Shown in pieces: positions 27,546 to 35,432 of a stretch of DNA of 64,000 nt. The DNA lies in assembly GCF_010731815.2 (NCBI RefSeq), contig NZ_AP022593.1, forward strand, positions 3,596,001-3,660,000, in the 5' to 3' direction. The position numbers and the translations under genes were made by a program. Every line of letters begins with the position of its first letter. Position 1 is the first letter of the stretch. This DNA is from Mycolicibacterium arabiense. Lineage in GTDB: Bacteria; Actinomycetota; Actinomycetes; Mycobacteriales; Mycobacteriaceae. The notes under the pieces were generated by a model, which saw nothing but the letters and a program-made list of their open reading frames with translations, searched no databases and was not told where the DNA came from.

Positions 27546-28511
27546 ATGAACAACACATGGGACTGCATCGTCGTTGGTGGCGGAGCGGCTGGCTTGAGCG
27601 CGGGTCTGGTGCTGGGCCGGGCACGGCGGCGCACGCTGCTGGTGGACGGGGGTCAGCAGAGCAACCGGGCCGCCCACGGCATCGGCGGGTTGTTGGGTCA
27701 CGATGGCCGAGCGCCGGGCGAGCTTTACGAGGTCGGGCGCCAGGAGCTTTCCGCCTACCCGTCGGTCGAGCTGCGCACCGGCGAGGTGGTGGCGGGTCGG
27801 CGTGCCGGCGCCGTGTTCGAGCTCGAACTTCGTGGTGGTCGGAGCGAACGCACGCGCACGGTGTTGCTCGCGACGGGCGTTGAGTACCGACCGCCAGGAC
27901 TGCCTGGGCTGGCGGAGTTGTGGGGCCGGTCGGTGTTTCACTGCCCGTTCTGCCACGGCTGGGAAGTTCGTGATCGACCCTTGGCGGTGTTGGTCAACGG
28001 CAAACGGGCGGTACATCCGTCACTACTCCTCAAAGGATGGAGCGACGACGTGGTCCTCTTGACGGGAGGGCCCGCAGATCTCGATGACGACACCCGATTC
28101 CGCTTGGCCGCAGCACACGTACCCATCGACGAGCGTCCCATCGCCGAACTCGCCTCATCCAACGGCGAATTGGAAGCCGTCGTGTTCGCCGACGGGACTC
28201 GGTTGCCACGCGGCGGGCTGCTCGTAGCAACGACACTGCATCAACGTTCGCAGCTGGCGGAGCAGCTCGGGGTCGGAATCGGAGAGCCGGGGCCGGCGGC
28301 GGCGGGTCCCATCGCCGTCGATGCGCTCGGCCGGACCACAGTTCCTGGCATCTTCGCCGCCGGCGACGACACCATTGCTCAGATGTCGCAGGTGGCCTCT
28401 GCGATCGCATCAGGGTCGCTTGCGGCGACCTCGGTCGTGCAGAGTCTGTTGGCCGAGGACGTTGGCCTGCCGGTACCGGAATGGACAGTGCCATCCGCAG
28501 CGGGGAGCTAG
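27546..28511 (+). CDS. Thioredoxin-reductase-like FAD protein, possible dithiol oxidase
   Basis: The 321-residue flavoprotein starts with the FAD motif VVGGGAAGLSAG and has the redox pair CPFC in the segment VFHCPFCHGWEVRD (about residue 135). The second FAD block is GIFAAGDDT. The part that binds NADPH in thioredoxin reductase (GxGxxA) reads LVNGKRAVHPSLLL here, so that motif is lost. The gliotoxin/holomycin dithiol oxidases have the same fold and CxxC but use oxygen. A ribosome site AGGAGG lies eight bases before the ATG. Two palindromes in the promoter suggest control by the divergent TetR. Confidence 0.85.
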   Translation: MNNTWDCIVVGGGAAGLSAGLVLGRARRRTLLVDGGQQSNRAAHGIGGLLGHDGRAPGELYEVGRQELSAYPSVELRTGEVVAGRRAGAVFELELRGGRSERTRTVLLATGVEYRPPGLPGLAELWGRSVFHCPFCHGWEVRDRPLAVLVNGKRAVHPSLLLKGWSDDVVLLTGGPADLDDDTRFRLAAAHVPIDERPIAELASSNGELEAVVFADGTRLPRGGLLVATTLHQRSQLAEQLGVGIGEPGPAAAGPIAVDALGRTTVPGIFAAGDDTIAQMSQVASAIASGSLAATSVVQSLLAEDVGLPVPEWTVPSAAGS

Positions 28512-28584
28512 TCGTCGGTTCGAGCGCGCTGTTTCACCACCGTATCGACAGAAACGAGAACGCGGCTGTTGTGCGCGCCGAATA

Positions 28585-29436
28585 TCAGCGGTCGAAGCCG
28601 ATCGACTCAGCCACTGCGCGCTGATCCTCCAAGGCAGCCAAGCGGCCAGTCAGTGCCGTGTGTACGGCGTCGTAGGAATCACCGCCGAGGGTCAGACGCA
28701 GCGGCGGGTCGGTCTGACGGGTGGTTTGAAAAACCGCGGCGGCGATCTTATCCGGGTCGCCGCTCAGAGCGTTCGCGTCGGCGTCCCGAAGCTGGCGTCT
28801 GACCTGATCCACCGCAGTGCCGCGATAAACGCCCAATTCCGAGGCGAATGTCAGATTGTCCTTGAAACCCGTTCGCGTACCGCCAGGTTCGACCAACGTC
28901 AGATGGATGTCGAATCCGGACACCTCCTGACTGACGCTCTCGGTGAACCCCTCGAGACCCCACTTCGCGGCGTGGTAGGAGCTGTGGGTGGGAATGGCGA
29001 CCTGACCCCCCATGCTGGAGATCTGGATGATCCGGCCGCCACCTTGCTCGCGCATCGGCGCCAGGAGGGCGCGCGTGATGAGCAGCGGCGCCATCAGCAT
29101 GACGTCCAGTTGCCCTCGGATCTGCTCCACGCTCATCTCTTCCGCCGCGCCGACTACGGCGAAGCCGGCGTTGTTGACCGCCACGTCGACCGGGTCCGCG
29201 TCGATCAGCCGGTGGATCACCGCATCGACGTCGTCGAGCCGGGTGAGGTCGAGAACCTCCTCGCTGAGGCGACCGCCGTACTCCTCGATCAGGTCGCTCA
29301 GCGCGCCGGCTCGGCGCACGGTCGCGGTGACCCGATCTCCCTGTCGTAACACGTGTTCGACGAGACGGCGACCCAGACCACCTGACCCTCCGGTGACAAG
29401 CCAGTGACGCACGGCCTTGTCGGCGATTCCCGGCAT
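28585..29436 (-). CDS. Short-chain dehydrogenase/reductase
   Basis: The 283-residue SDR has the nucleotide motif TGGSGGLGRR near residue 15, NNAGF near 90, and the catalytic Ser and Tyr-Lys in IIQISSMGGQ and YHAAKWGLEGF. The long C-terminal part (VYRGTAVDQVRRQ and PDKIAAAVFQ) places it among the classical SDRs that act on lipophilic or ketone substrates. It starts at MPGIADKAV with GAGGAG ten bases upstream. A perfect palindrome lies 22 bases before the start. It converges on the flavoprotein gene; the 73 bases between them hold no clear terminator. Confidence 0.9.
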   Translation of the reverse strand: MPGIADKAVRHWLVTGGSGGLGRRLVEHVLRQGDRVTATVRRAGALSDLIEEYGGRLSEEVLDLTRLDDVDAVIHRLIDADPVDVAVNNAGFAVVGAAEEMSVEQIRGQLDVMLMAPLLITRALLAPMREQGGGRIIQISSMGGQVAIPTHSSYHAAKWGLEGFTESVSQEVSGFDIHLTLVEPGGTRTGFKDNLTFASELGVYRGTAVDQVRRQLRDADANALSGDPDKIAAAVFQTTRQTDPPLRLTLGGDSYDAVHTALTGRLAALEDQRAVAESIGFDR

Positions 29437-29457
29437 CAGTACTCCTCGAGTGTATTT

Positions 29458-29473
29458 CGTCCAAGGTTGGACG
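29458..29473. promoter_or_regulatory. Palindrome upstream of the SDR gene
   Basis: CGTCCAA-GG-TTGGACG is a perfect seven-base-pair inverted repeat with a two-base centre, in the leader of the SDR gene at 28585-29436. It looks like an operator. No divergent regulator gene adjoins it, so the protein that binds it is unknown. Confidence 0.5.
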
Positions 29474-29550
29474 TGGCGAATTCGGCTATGAGGGAACTCA
29501 TCTCGTTGACTCCCCGGAGCGGTCGACGTTGCTGGCACATCGAGTTTGCA

Positions 29551-30255
29551 TCATTGCGGTCGGGGTGCCGTGGTCGCGACGATGACGCTGTTGATGACGA
29601 TCGCGGTCATCGTGCGTGTCACTGCCTCACCGGCCGCCGCTGCGCCGAAGTTGCCGCGCCCGAGTTCCTCCGCGCGGGCGATGACAGCGGAGTTCCAGGG
29701 AATCTCCGGATGGAATTGCGGCAGTGCGCCGCTTCCCCAGAGCAGGGCGGCAAGTGCGGCGACACGCGGTGTGGGCGCGGCATCTTCGACGAGCACCGCG
29801 CGGACATCCTTCATGAGGTCGGCGCGTCGCTTGGTTCCGCCGTCGATCAGGGCTGTGATCGTGAACAGGCCCAGTGCCTTGCGCTTCTCCTCTCGGACAT
29901 CGCCGCGAGCGATCAGACGCTCCAATACGGGCCGCCGCAGCGTCGGACCGATCGCGGCAAGCGTGGCCTGAACTGCGCGCGGTCTTTCGGACACGTACTC
30001 CCAGGCCGAGTGGAACAGTTCGTTCGACGGCCGGTTCCGTTCTCTCGCAACCACGGTCACGGTGCCATTGCGTTCCGTCGTGGCCTCGACGTGCTCGCCG
30101 AGTGCCATCTCGGCGAGCACCGCTGCGCCGAGTACGTAGTACAGGGTGGTCTCCCCGGCGATGGTTCCCGACTCCGGTTGGAATAGTAGGAGAAGTAGGT
30201 CCTCGGCCAAGGTGGGCGGTTTCGATCGTGCTGGCGAGTGGGTGGTGTCGGTCAC
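29551..30255 (-). CDS. GPP34-family (GOLPH3-like) protein
   Basis: The 234-residue protein belongs to the GPP34 family, known in eukaryotes as the Golgi phosphoprotein 3 that binds phosphatidylinositol 4-phosphate. The family start LAEDLLLLLFQPESGTIAGE and the mid helix WEYVSERPRAVQATLAAIG are clear. Bacterial members are common in actinomycetes, with no settled function; membrane or lipid binding is inference. It starts with GTG 23 bases after the SDR gene at 30279-31022, so both probably share the TetR-controlled promoter at about 31030-31090. Confidence 0.85.
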   Translation of the reverse strand: MTDTTHSPARSKPPTLAEDLLLLLFQPESGTIAGETTLYYVLGAAVLAEMALGEHVEATTERNGTVTVVARERNRPSNELFHSAWEYVSERPRAVQATLAAIGPTLRRPVLERLIARGDVREEKRKALGLFTITALIDGGTKRRADLMKDVRAVLVEDAAPTPRVAALAALLWGSGALPQFHPEIPWNSAVIARAEELGRGNFGAAAAGEAVTRTMTAIVINSVIVATTAPRPQ

Positions 30256-30278
30256 CTGTCCGGCGCTCCTTTCGGGTG

Positions 30279-31022
30279 TCAGAACTGGCTGACGCCACCG
30301 TCGACGTAGACCTCTGAGCCCGTCATGTAGGAACTCCCATCGGAGGCGAGGAAGGTGATGACATTGCCGATCTCCTCTGGGCGCGCACGGCGCTTCATGG
30401 GCACGGTGGAGGTCAACTCGGCCAACGCGTCGTCGGCCTCGGTGAAGAGGTCGGCTAGGCCCGGTGTCTCGGTGAGACCCGGAGCGACGACGTTGACTCG
30501 GATCTTGCGGTTGACCAGTTCTGCGGCCCAGCTGCGGGCGAGCGACCGGATCGCGGCCTTGGACGCGGCATAGACGCTCGCCCCGGGAGCCGCCTTGACG
30601 TCGCCGTTGGAGCCGCACAGGATGATCGACGCGCCCTCGCTCAGCAGTGGAAGGGCGGCCTGTACGGCGAAGATCACCCCGCCGACGTTTGTGTCGAAGA
30701 TCTTCCTGTGGTGCTCCCACGTGAGCGTGCCCAACGTCGCGAACTCGTTGATTCCCGCATTGGCGAAGACGATGTCGAGCCGGCGTCCCGTGGCCTCGAT
30801 GGTGGCTGCGACGCGGTCGAGATCGGCCTGCTCGGTCACGTCGGCGCGAATGGCCTCGGCCTGAGCTGGGCCGATGCCGGAAACGGCGTCGTCGAGGGCG
30901 TCTTGGCGACGACCGACCAGGAAGACGTAGGCCCCTTGCTGCGCGAGCGCCCGTGCTGCGGCGAGGCCGATCCCGGATGTGGCTCCGGTGACGAGTGCGG
31001 TCTTTCCGGTCAAGTCCGACAT
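30279..31022 (-). CDS. Short-chain dehydrogenase/reductase
   Basis: The 247-residue SDR has TGATSGIGLA near residue 12, ANAGI near 84, a catalytic serine in ILCGSNGD and the YAASK motif (Tyr and Lys) near 148. The C terminus GSEVYVDGGVSQF is typical of the classical family. It starts at MSDLTGKTA with GGAGGA about six bases upstream. It is divergent from a TetR gene, and the gap carries two operator copies, so it is the likely regulated target. GPP34 follows in the same unit. Confidence 0.92.
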   Translation of the reverse strand: MSDLTGKTALVTGATSGIGLAAARALAQQGAYVFLVGRRQDALDDAVSGIGPAQAEAIRADVTEQADLDRVAATIEATGRRLDIVFANAGINEFATLGTLTWEHHRKIFDTNVGGVIFAVQAALPLLSEGASIILCGSNGDVKAAPGASVYAASKAAIRSLARSWAAELVNRKIRVNVVAPGLTETPGLADLFTEADDALAELTSTVPMKRRARPEEIGNVITFLASDGSSYMTGSEVYVDGGVSQF

Positions 31023-31033
31023 GAAGTCCTCCA

Positions 31034-31086
31034 GTTTTGTACCAATCGGTTGCAGGTCGACCATATCAGTTTTGTACCGTTTGGTA
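31034..31086. promoter_or_regulatory. Two TetR operator copies in the divergent promoter
   Basis: GTTTTGTACC occurs twice, at 31034-31043 and 31069-31078, each continuing into a dyad: TACCAATCGGTT and TACCGTTTGGTA. The second is a TACC-N4-GGTA palindrome. They lie between the SDR and tetR genes, and the 35-base spacing would let both promoters be covered. Confidence 0.65.
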
Positions 31087-31111
31087 GGAAGGCCTGAGAT
31101 GCGGGGATAAG

Positions 31112-31780
31112 ATGTTCGGCATGGGCGCAGAACAACGGCACGCGGGAGGCCGGCCGCGTTCGTTCGACGAGGGGCAGGCGCTCGACGAAGCCCTCGACGT
31201 CTTCTGGCGTCTCGGTTACGAGGGCGCGTCTCTGGCCGAACTCACCCAGGCGATGGGCATCAACAAGCCGAGTATGTATGCCGTGTTCGGCAGTAAAGAA
31301 CAGCTCTTCGTCCGTGCCCTGGGGCGTTACAGCCAGCGCTATCACGACCATCTGCGTCAGGTGCTATCGAAACCCCGCGCCTACGACATCCTCGAGTCCT
31401 ATTTGCGCGACACCGCCAAGGCCGTGCGTGCCGGGAATGCGCTGGGGTGTCTCTCCATTCAAGGCGGCATATCCTGCGGGCCGAACAACGCGCGCATACC
31501 GCAGCTGCTCGCCGAGTATCGCCACGGGATCGAAGTAGCCATCGCCAAAGCCCTTGCGGGAGCTGATGATGCGCCACACAACGACACCGAGGCGCTGGCG
31601 GGATTCGCGGTAACGATCGGAAAAGGGCTCGCGGTCGACGCCGCAGCAGGGGTAGAGCAGGCCAGGCTCGACGCCGCCGTCGACGTGGCTCTTGCCGGCC
31701 TGGCGATGTTGCTGGGCTCGAGTCTGCGAACCGACGACGCCGACGGCCGCTCACGCGAACGAACTGCGACCACGTTGTGA
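31112..31780 (+). CDS. TetR-family repressor
   Basis: The 222-residue protein starts with GRPRSFDEGQALDEALDVFW and has the recognition helix in ELTQAMGINKPSMYAVFGSK. The C-terminal part matches the TetR_C_11-like effector region, with NALGCLSIQGG. It diverges from the SDR-GPP34 unit and shares two operator copies with it. ATG 31112 or 31121 could be the true start. Confidence 0.9.
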   Translation: MFGMGAEQRHAGGRPRSFDEGQALDEALDVFWRLGYEGASLAELTQAMGINKPSMYAVFGSKEQLFVRALGRYSQRYHDHLRQVLSKPRAYDILESYLRDTAKAVRAGNALGCLSIQGGISCGPNNARIPQLLAEYRHGIEVAIAKALAGADDAPHNDTEALAGFAVTIGKGLAVDAAAGVEQARLDAAVDVALAGLAMLLGSSLRTDDADGRSRERTATTL

Positions 31781-31836
31781 CACTGAAGATCCGTCTAGTC
31801 GTGGGTACGACGAGAAGCTTCGGTGCTCAACCGATC

Positions 31837-32553
31837 TCAGGTGGCGCGGCCGTCGTCGCGAAGCAGGGCGACGTCGGAGACCAGTCGGATGTGCTCGGCC
31901 ATGGCTCGTCCGGCCGCGGTGGCGTCTTGCCGGCGCACGGCTTCTGCGATTCGTCGGTGACCCTCCAACGAGGCGCGTGGCCGTTCCGACTGCGACAGTG
32001 ACTCGATCCGCGTCTCGCGCACCAGTTCCGAGATCTCACCCATCAAGCGCGCGAGCAGGGGTGAGTGGGCAGCAGCGGTGATCGCCTGATGGAAGTGTTC
32101 GTCGCCGGACACCCCGCGCTCACCTTCGGTGATCTCCATCTCCATGATCGCCAGGGCGTCGTCGATGGCGGCCATCTCCTCGTCACTGCGGCGGTCGGCC
32201 GCCAGTTCGGCCAACTTCACCTCGAGCGCTTCGCGTGCCTCGATCACCTCGGGCAGCCGATCGGCGTGTTCGCGCAGGGCCCGGATCGCCGAGTCGCCGA
32301 CCGGGCGCCGGACGAGCACCGCGCCGTCGCCGTGTCGCACAGCCAGGATGCCCTGCACCTCTAGGGCGACCAGGGCTTGGCTGAGCGACGCGCGGCTCAC
32401 GCCCAACTGAGCGGCCAACTCGCGCTCGGGCGGTAGTCGCTCGCCGGCCTTCATGTCACGGGTCGCCATGTGCTCGCAGAGTTGTTCGACGATGACTTCG
32501 TAGAGCCTGGGACGGGTCACGGGGCGAATTTGCTCAGCCACTGTGTCACTCAC
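31837..32553 (-). CDS. GntR-family (FadR subfamily) regulator
   Basis: The 238-residue protein has a winged helix (about 12-75; LPPERELAAQLGVSRASLSQ) and an FCD effector domain with metal-binding-type residues (DEHFHQAITAAAHSPLL and EGHRRIAEAVRRQD). FadR-type proteins sense organic acids. It diverges from a MatC-like carrier gene; in rhizobia the malonate regulator MatR, also GntR, sits beside matABC. The GTG start (VSDTVAEQIRP) puts the HTH at the normal distance; an upstream ATG would add 18 odd residues. Candidate operators are at 32621-32673 and 34194-34209. Confidence 0.88.
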   Translation of the reverse strand: MSDTVAEQIRPVTRPRLYEVIVEQLCEHMATRDMKAGERLPPERELAAQLGVSRASLSQALVALEVQGILAVRHGDGAVLVRRPVGDSAIRALREHADRLPEVIEAREALEVKLAELAADRRSDEEMAAIDDALAIMEMEITEGERGVSGDEHFHQAITAAAHSPLLARLMGEISELVRETRIESLSQSERPRASLEGHRRIAEAVRRQDATAAGRAMAEHIRLVSDVALLRDDGRAT

Positions 32554-32620
32554 TCTCTGTTCCTCTATGCCACACACTAGCTTGGTCACCGGGATGATCA
32601 CGACCACAAAGCACGGTTGA

Positions 32621-32673
32621 CAGTGACGCAGTTCACTGATTCACTGCCTAGTGACCCAGTGGCTAGGCCAATT
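32621..32673. promoter_or_regulatory. GntR operator region before the carrier gene
   Basis: Three dyads crowd here: CAGTGA-N6-TCACTG (32621-32638), TCACT-GCCT-AGTGA (32641-32654) and AGTGGC-TAG-GCCAATT (32658-32673). The last recurs, inverted, before the CoA-transferase gene at 34194-34209, so it is the best candidate for the shared GntR site. The others may be further sites or overlap the divergent promoters. Confidence 0.6.
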
Positions 32674-32699
32674 AGCCGCACGTAGACGTGGAGAGCGAT

Positions 32700-34073
32700 A
32701 TGCCTACCGAAGTAATCCCGATTTTGGCGTTGGTGATCATGTTCATCGCCGCGACAGTGCTGCCGGTGAACATGGGCGCACTCGGTTTCGTCGCCGCGTT
32801 CTTCGTGGGAACCATCGCCGTGGGGATGGACGCCGACCAGATCATCGGCGGCTTCCCCAGCAGCCTGTTCCTCACCCTGGTCGGCATCACATACCTCTTC
32901 GCGATCGCGCAGAACAACGGAACGGTCGACCTCCTGGTCCGCGGGGCCGTTCGGCTGGTCGGTGGCCGGGTGGCGTTGATCCCCTGGGTGATGTTCGGCA
33001 TCACGGGCGTCCTGACGTCGATCGGAGCCCTAGGGCCGGCCGCGGTCGCGATCGTGGCGCCGATTGCCCTTGGGTTCGCGTCGAGGTACAAGATCAATGC
33101 GCTGCTGATGGGCATGATGGTCATTCACGGCGCGCAGGCCGGCGGCTTCTCGCCGATCAGCATCTATGGCGTCACGGTGAACACGATCGCGGCCGACGCA
33201 GGCCTGGAGAACAGCCCGTTGACCCTGTTCCTCGGCAGCTTGTTCTTCAACGCCGCGATCGGTGTTCTGCTCTTCGTGTTCCTCGGCGGACGGTCGCTCA
33301 TCGGACGCAGCGTTCACGACGCCGATGGGCTGCGACCCGACGACGACACCGGCTCGGTCGGAGGCGGCAAAACGCCCACCACCGTCATGCGAGGCTTCGG
33401 TACGACCACCACCAAGGCCAAGTCGCAGGCCGTCACGGTCGAGAAGGCGCCGCCGCTGGCAGTCGCCGTCAAGGCGATCACCTTCGATCAGATCCTGACC
33501 TTTATTGGGCTGGCCTCGCTCGCGGTGTTCGCCCTCATCCTGGATCTCGACGTGGGCTTCGTGTCGATGACGGTAGCGGTCGTCTTGGCGCTGGCCTCAC
33601 CGAAGGCTCAGAAGGGCGCCATCAACCAGATCAGCTGGTCCACCGTGCTTCTCATCGGCGGCGTGCTGACGTTCGTCGGCGTATTGCAGGAAGCCGGCAC
33701 CGTCGAGTGGGTCGGCAATGGCGTTGCGGGACTGGGTATTCCGCTGCTGGTGGCGCTGCTGCTGTGCTACATCGGTGCCATCGTCTCCGCATTCGCGTCG
33801 TCGACCGCCATCCTCGGCGTCACCATCCCGCTCGCCGTGCCGTTCCTGATGGCCGGCGAGGTCGGCGCCATCGGCGTGATCGTCGCCCTGGCCATTGCGT
33901 CGACGATCGTGGACGTGAGCCCGTTCTCCACCAACGGGGCACTGGTGCTGGCCAACGCTCAAGGCATCGACCGAGACGTGTTCTACAGGCAGATCCTCAA
34001 GTACAGCGCACTCGTCGTGGTCATCGGGCCGGTCATCGCCTGGGCGCTGCTGGTGTTGCCCGGCTGGCTCTGA
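32700..34073 (+). CDS. MatC-like dicarboxylate carrier (SLC13/DASS type permease)
   Basis: The 457-residue inner-membrane protein has about eleven hydrophobic segments with a hydrophilic loop (about residues 205-255). The start IPILALVIMFIAATVLPVN resembles the MatC N-terminal domain of malonate and dicarboxylate carriers. The block GAQAGGFSPISIYGVTVN and the late STIVDVSPFSTNGALVLA are hairpin-like segments of the anion-binding site. It has GGAGAG upstream. The GntR regulator diverges from it. A terminator-like hairpin (34086-34115) follows its stop. Confidence 0.82.
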   Translation: MPTEVIPILALVIMFIAATVLPVNMGALGFVAAFFVGTIAVGMDADQIIGGFPSSLFLTLVGITYLFAIAQNNGTVDLLVRGAVRLVGGRVALIPWVMFGITGVLTSIGALGPAAVAIVAPIALGFASRYKINALLMGMMVIHGAQAGGFSPISIYGVTVNTIAADAGLENSPLTLFLGSLFFNAAIGVLLFVFLGGRSLIGRSVHDADGLRPDDDTGSVGGGKTPTTVMRGFGTTTTKAKSQAVTVEKAPPLAVAVKAITFDQILTFIGLASLAVFALILDLDVGFVSMTVAVVLALASPKAQKGAINQISWSTVLLIGGVLTFVGVLQEAGTVEWVGNGVAGLGIPLLVALLLCYIGAIVSAFASSTAILGVTIPLAVPFLMAGEVGAIGVIVALAIASTIVDVSPFSTNGALVLANAQGIDRDVFYRQILKYSALVVVIGPVIAWALLVLPGWL

Positions 34074-34085
34074 CGCCGGTTCACG

Positions 34086-34115
34086 GCGGCGGCACGCTCT
34101 CCCGCGTGTCGCCGC
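34086..34115 (+). terminator. Hairpin after the MatC-like gene
   Basis: A 12-bp stem with one G-T pair (GCGGCGGCACGC and GCGTGTCGCCGC) and loop TCTCCC lies 12 bases past the carrier stop and is followed by TTT. It should stop or reduce transcription into the CoA-transferase gene, which has its own operator. Confidence 0.65.
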
Positions 34116-34193
34116 TTTGGCGTGCCGAAACCGGGTCTGAACGGCGGTTTCACCCCATCCGCAGGACTTGACGGCGATGCGCCGACCATCCAC

Positions 34194-34209
34194 AATTGGC
34201 TAGGCCACT
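34194..34209. promoter_or_regulatory. Second copy of the GntR-type operator
   Basis: AATTGGC-TAG-GCCACT repeats the dyad before the carrier gene in inverted form (same arms AATTGGC and GCCACT, opposite centre). It lies 30 bases before the CoA-transferase ATG, past the hairpin, so this gene probably has its own regulated promoter. Confidence 0.6.
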
Positions 34210-34238
34210 AGGACACCAATCCAACCCGGAGGACCGTC

Positions 34239-35432
34239 ATGCCACTCAATTCAGGAAGAACCGGTCCGCTGGTCGGCACCGTCATCGTCGATCTGACGCG
34301 CGCGCTCGCCGGCCCGCACGCCGCCATGATGCTCGGCGACCTCGGGGCGGACGTGATCAAGGTGGAGAGTCCCAAGGGGGGTGACGACACCCGATCCTGG
34401 GGCCCGCCCTTCGTCCAGCCGGCCGATGCCGAACGTGAATCCACCTACTTCCTGTCGGCGAACCGCAACAAGCGGTCGATCGCGCTAGACCTCAAGACAG
34501 ACGAGGGCAGGCAGGCACTCGAGGACATGGTGTGCAGGGCGGACGTCTTGCTCGAGAACTTCCGAACCGGGGTGCTGGACCGGCTGGGATTCTCGACCCG
34601 GCGGCTGGCCGAACTCAACCCGCGGCTCGTCGTGCTGTCCATCAGTGGATTCGGCCACGATGGACCCGAAGGTGGCCGGTCGGGGTACGACCAGATAGCC
34701 CAGGGAGAAGCAGGCCTCATGTCGTTCACCGGCTCGGGGCCCGATGACGTTCAACGCGTTGGCGTTCCGATCGCGGACCTGCTCGCCGGCATGTACGGGG
34801 CATTCGGCGTCCTCGCTGCGCTGAGGGAGCGCGACCGCACCGGGAGGGGCAAGGTGGTGCGCACCTCGTTGTTGGCAAGTGTCGTCGGCGTACACGCCTT
34901 CCAGGGCACGAAGTGGACCGTCGCCGGTGAGGTCGGAGAGGCGCAGGGCAACCATCATCCCTCGATCTGCCCATACGGACTGTTCCCGACCGCCGACGGC
35001 GCCGTGCAGATCTCGGTGGGTAGCGAGGGTCTGTGGCACCGGTTCTGCGAGGGCTTCGGCATCGATCCCGACCACGAGGGCATGGCCACCAATCCGCAGC
35101 GGGTCGACAACCGGTTGGGCGTCATCGAACTGGTCTCCGAACTGTTTCGCGCTTGGGACACCGAGCGATTGCTGAAGCACCTCGACGAGGTGGGCGTGCC
35201 CGCGGGGAAGGTGCGCAACGTCCAAGAGGTATACGAGTGGGAGCAGACCAAGTCCCAAGGGCTGCTCATCGACGTCGAGCATCCGACGCTGGGCCGCGTA
35301 ACGCTGCCCGGTCCTCCGCTGCGGTTCTTCGACGCAGACGGCACCGAAGTCACGGAGAGACAGCACCTGGCACCGCCAGTCCTCGGAGGCGACGACGAAC
35401 TGGTCCGCGCGTGGCTGACGGAGGCGGTGTGA
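34239..35432 (+). CDS. CaiB/BaiF family (class III) CoA transferase
   Basis: The 397-residue cytosolic enzyme moves CoA between carboxylic acids. It starts with VGTVIVDLTRALAGPHAAM and has the GDLGADVIKVE block and a probable catalytic aspartate at 151 (SGYDQIAQGEAGLM). The C-terminal part (GLWHRFCEGFGIDPD and VGVPAGKVRNVQEV) is typical. It has GGAGGA before the ATG and overlaps the next gene by one base (TGATG). With a dicarboxylate carrier and a carboxyltransferase, it could activate the imported acid to its CoA ester. Confidence 0.92.
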   Translation: MPLNSGRTGPLVGTVIVDLTRALAGPHAAMMLGDLGADVIKVESPKGGDDTRSWGPPFVQPADAERESTYFLSANRNKRSIALDLKTDEGRQALEDMVCRADVLLENFRTGVLDRLGFSTRRLAELNPRLVVLSISGFGHDGPEGGRSGYDQIAQGEAGLMSFTGSGPDDVQRVGVPIADLLAGMYGAFGVLAALRERDRTGRGKVVRTSLLASVVGVHAFQGTKWTVAGEVGEAQGNHHPSICPYGLFPTADGAVQISVGSEGLWHRFCEGFGIDPDHEGMATNPQRVDNRLGVIELVSELFRAWDTERLLKHLDEVGVPAGKVRNVQEVYEWEQTKSQGLLIDVEHPTLGRVTLPGPPLRFFDADGTEVTERQHLAPPVLGGDDELVRAWLTEAV

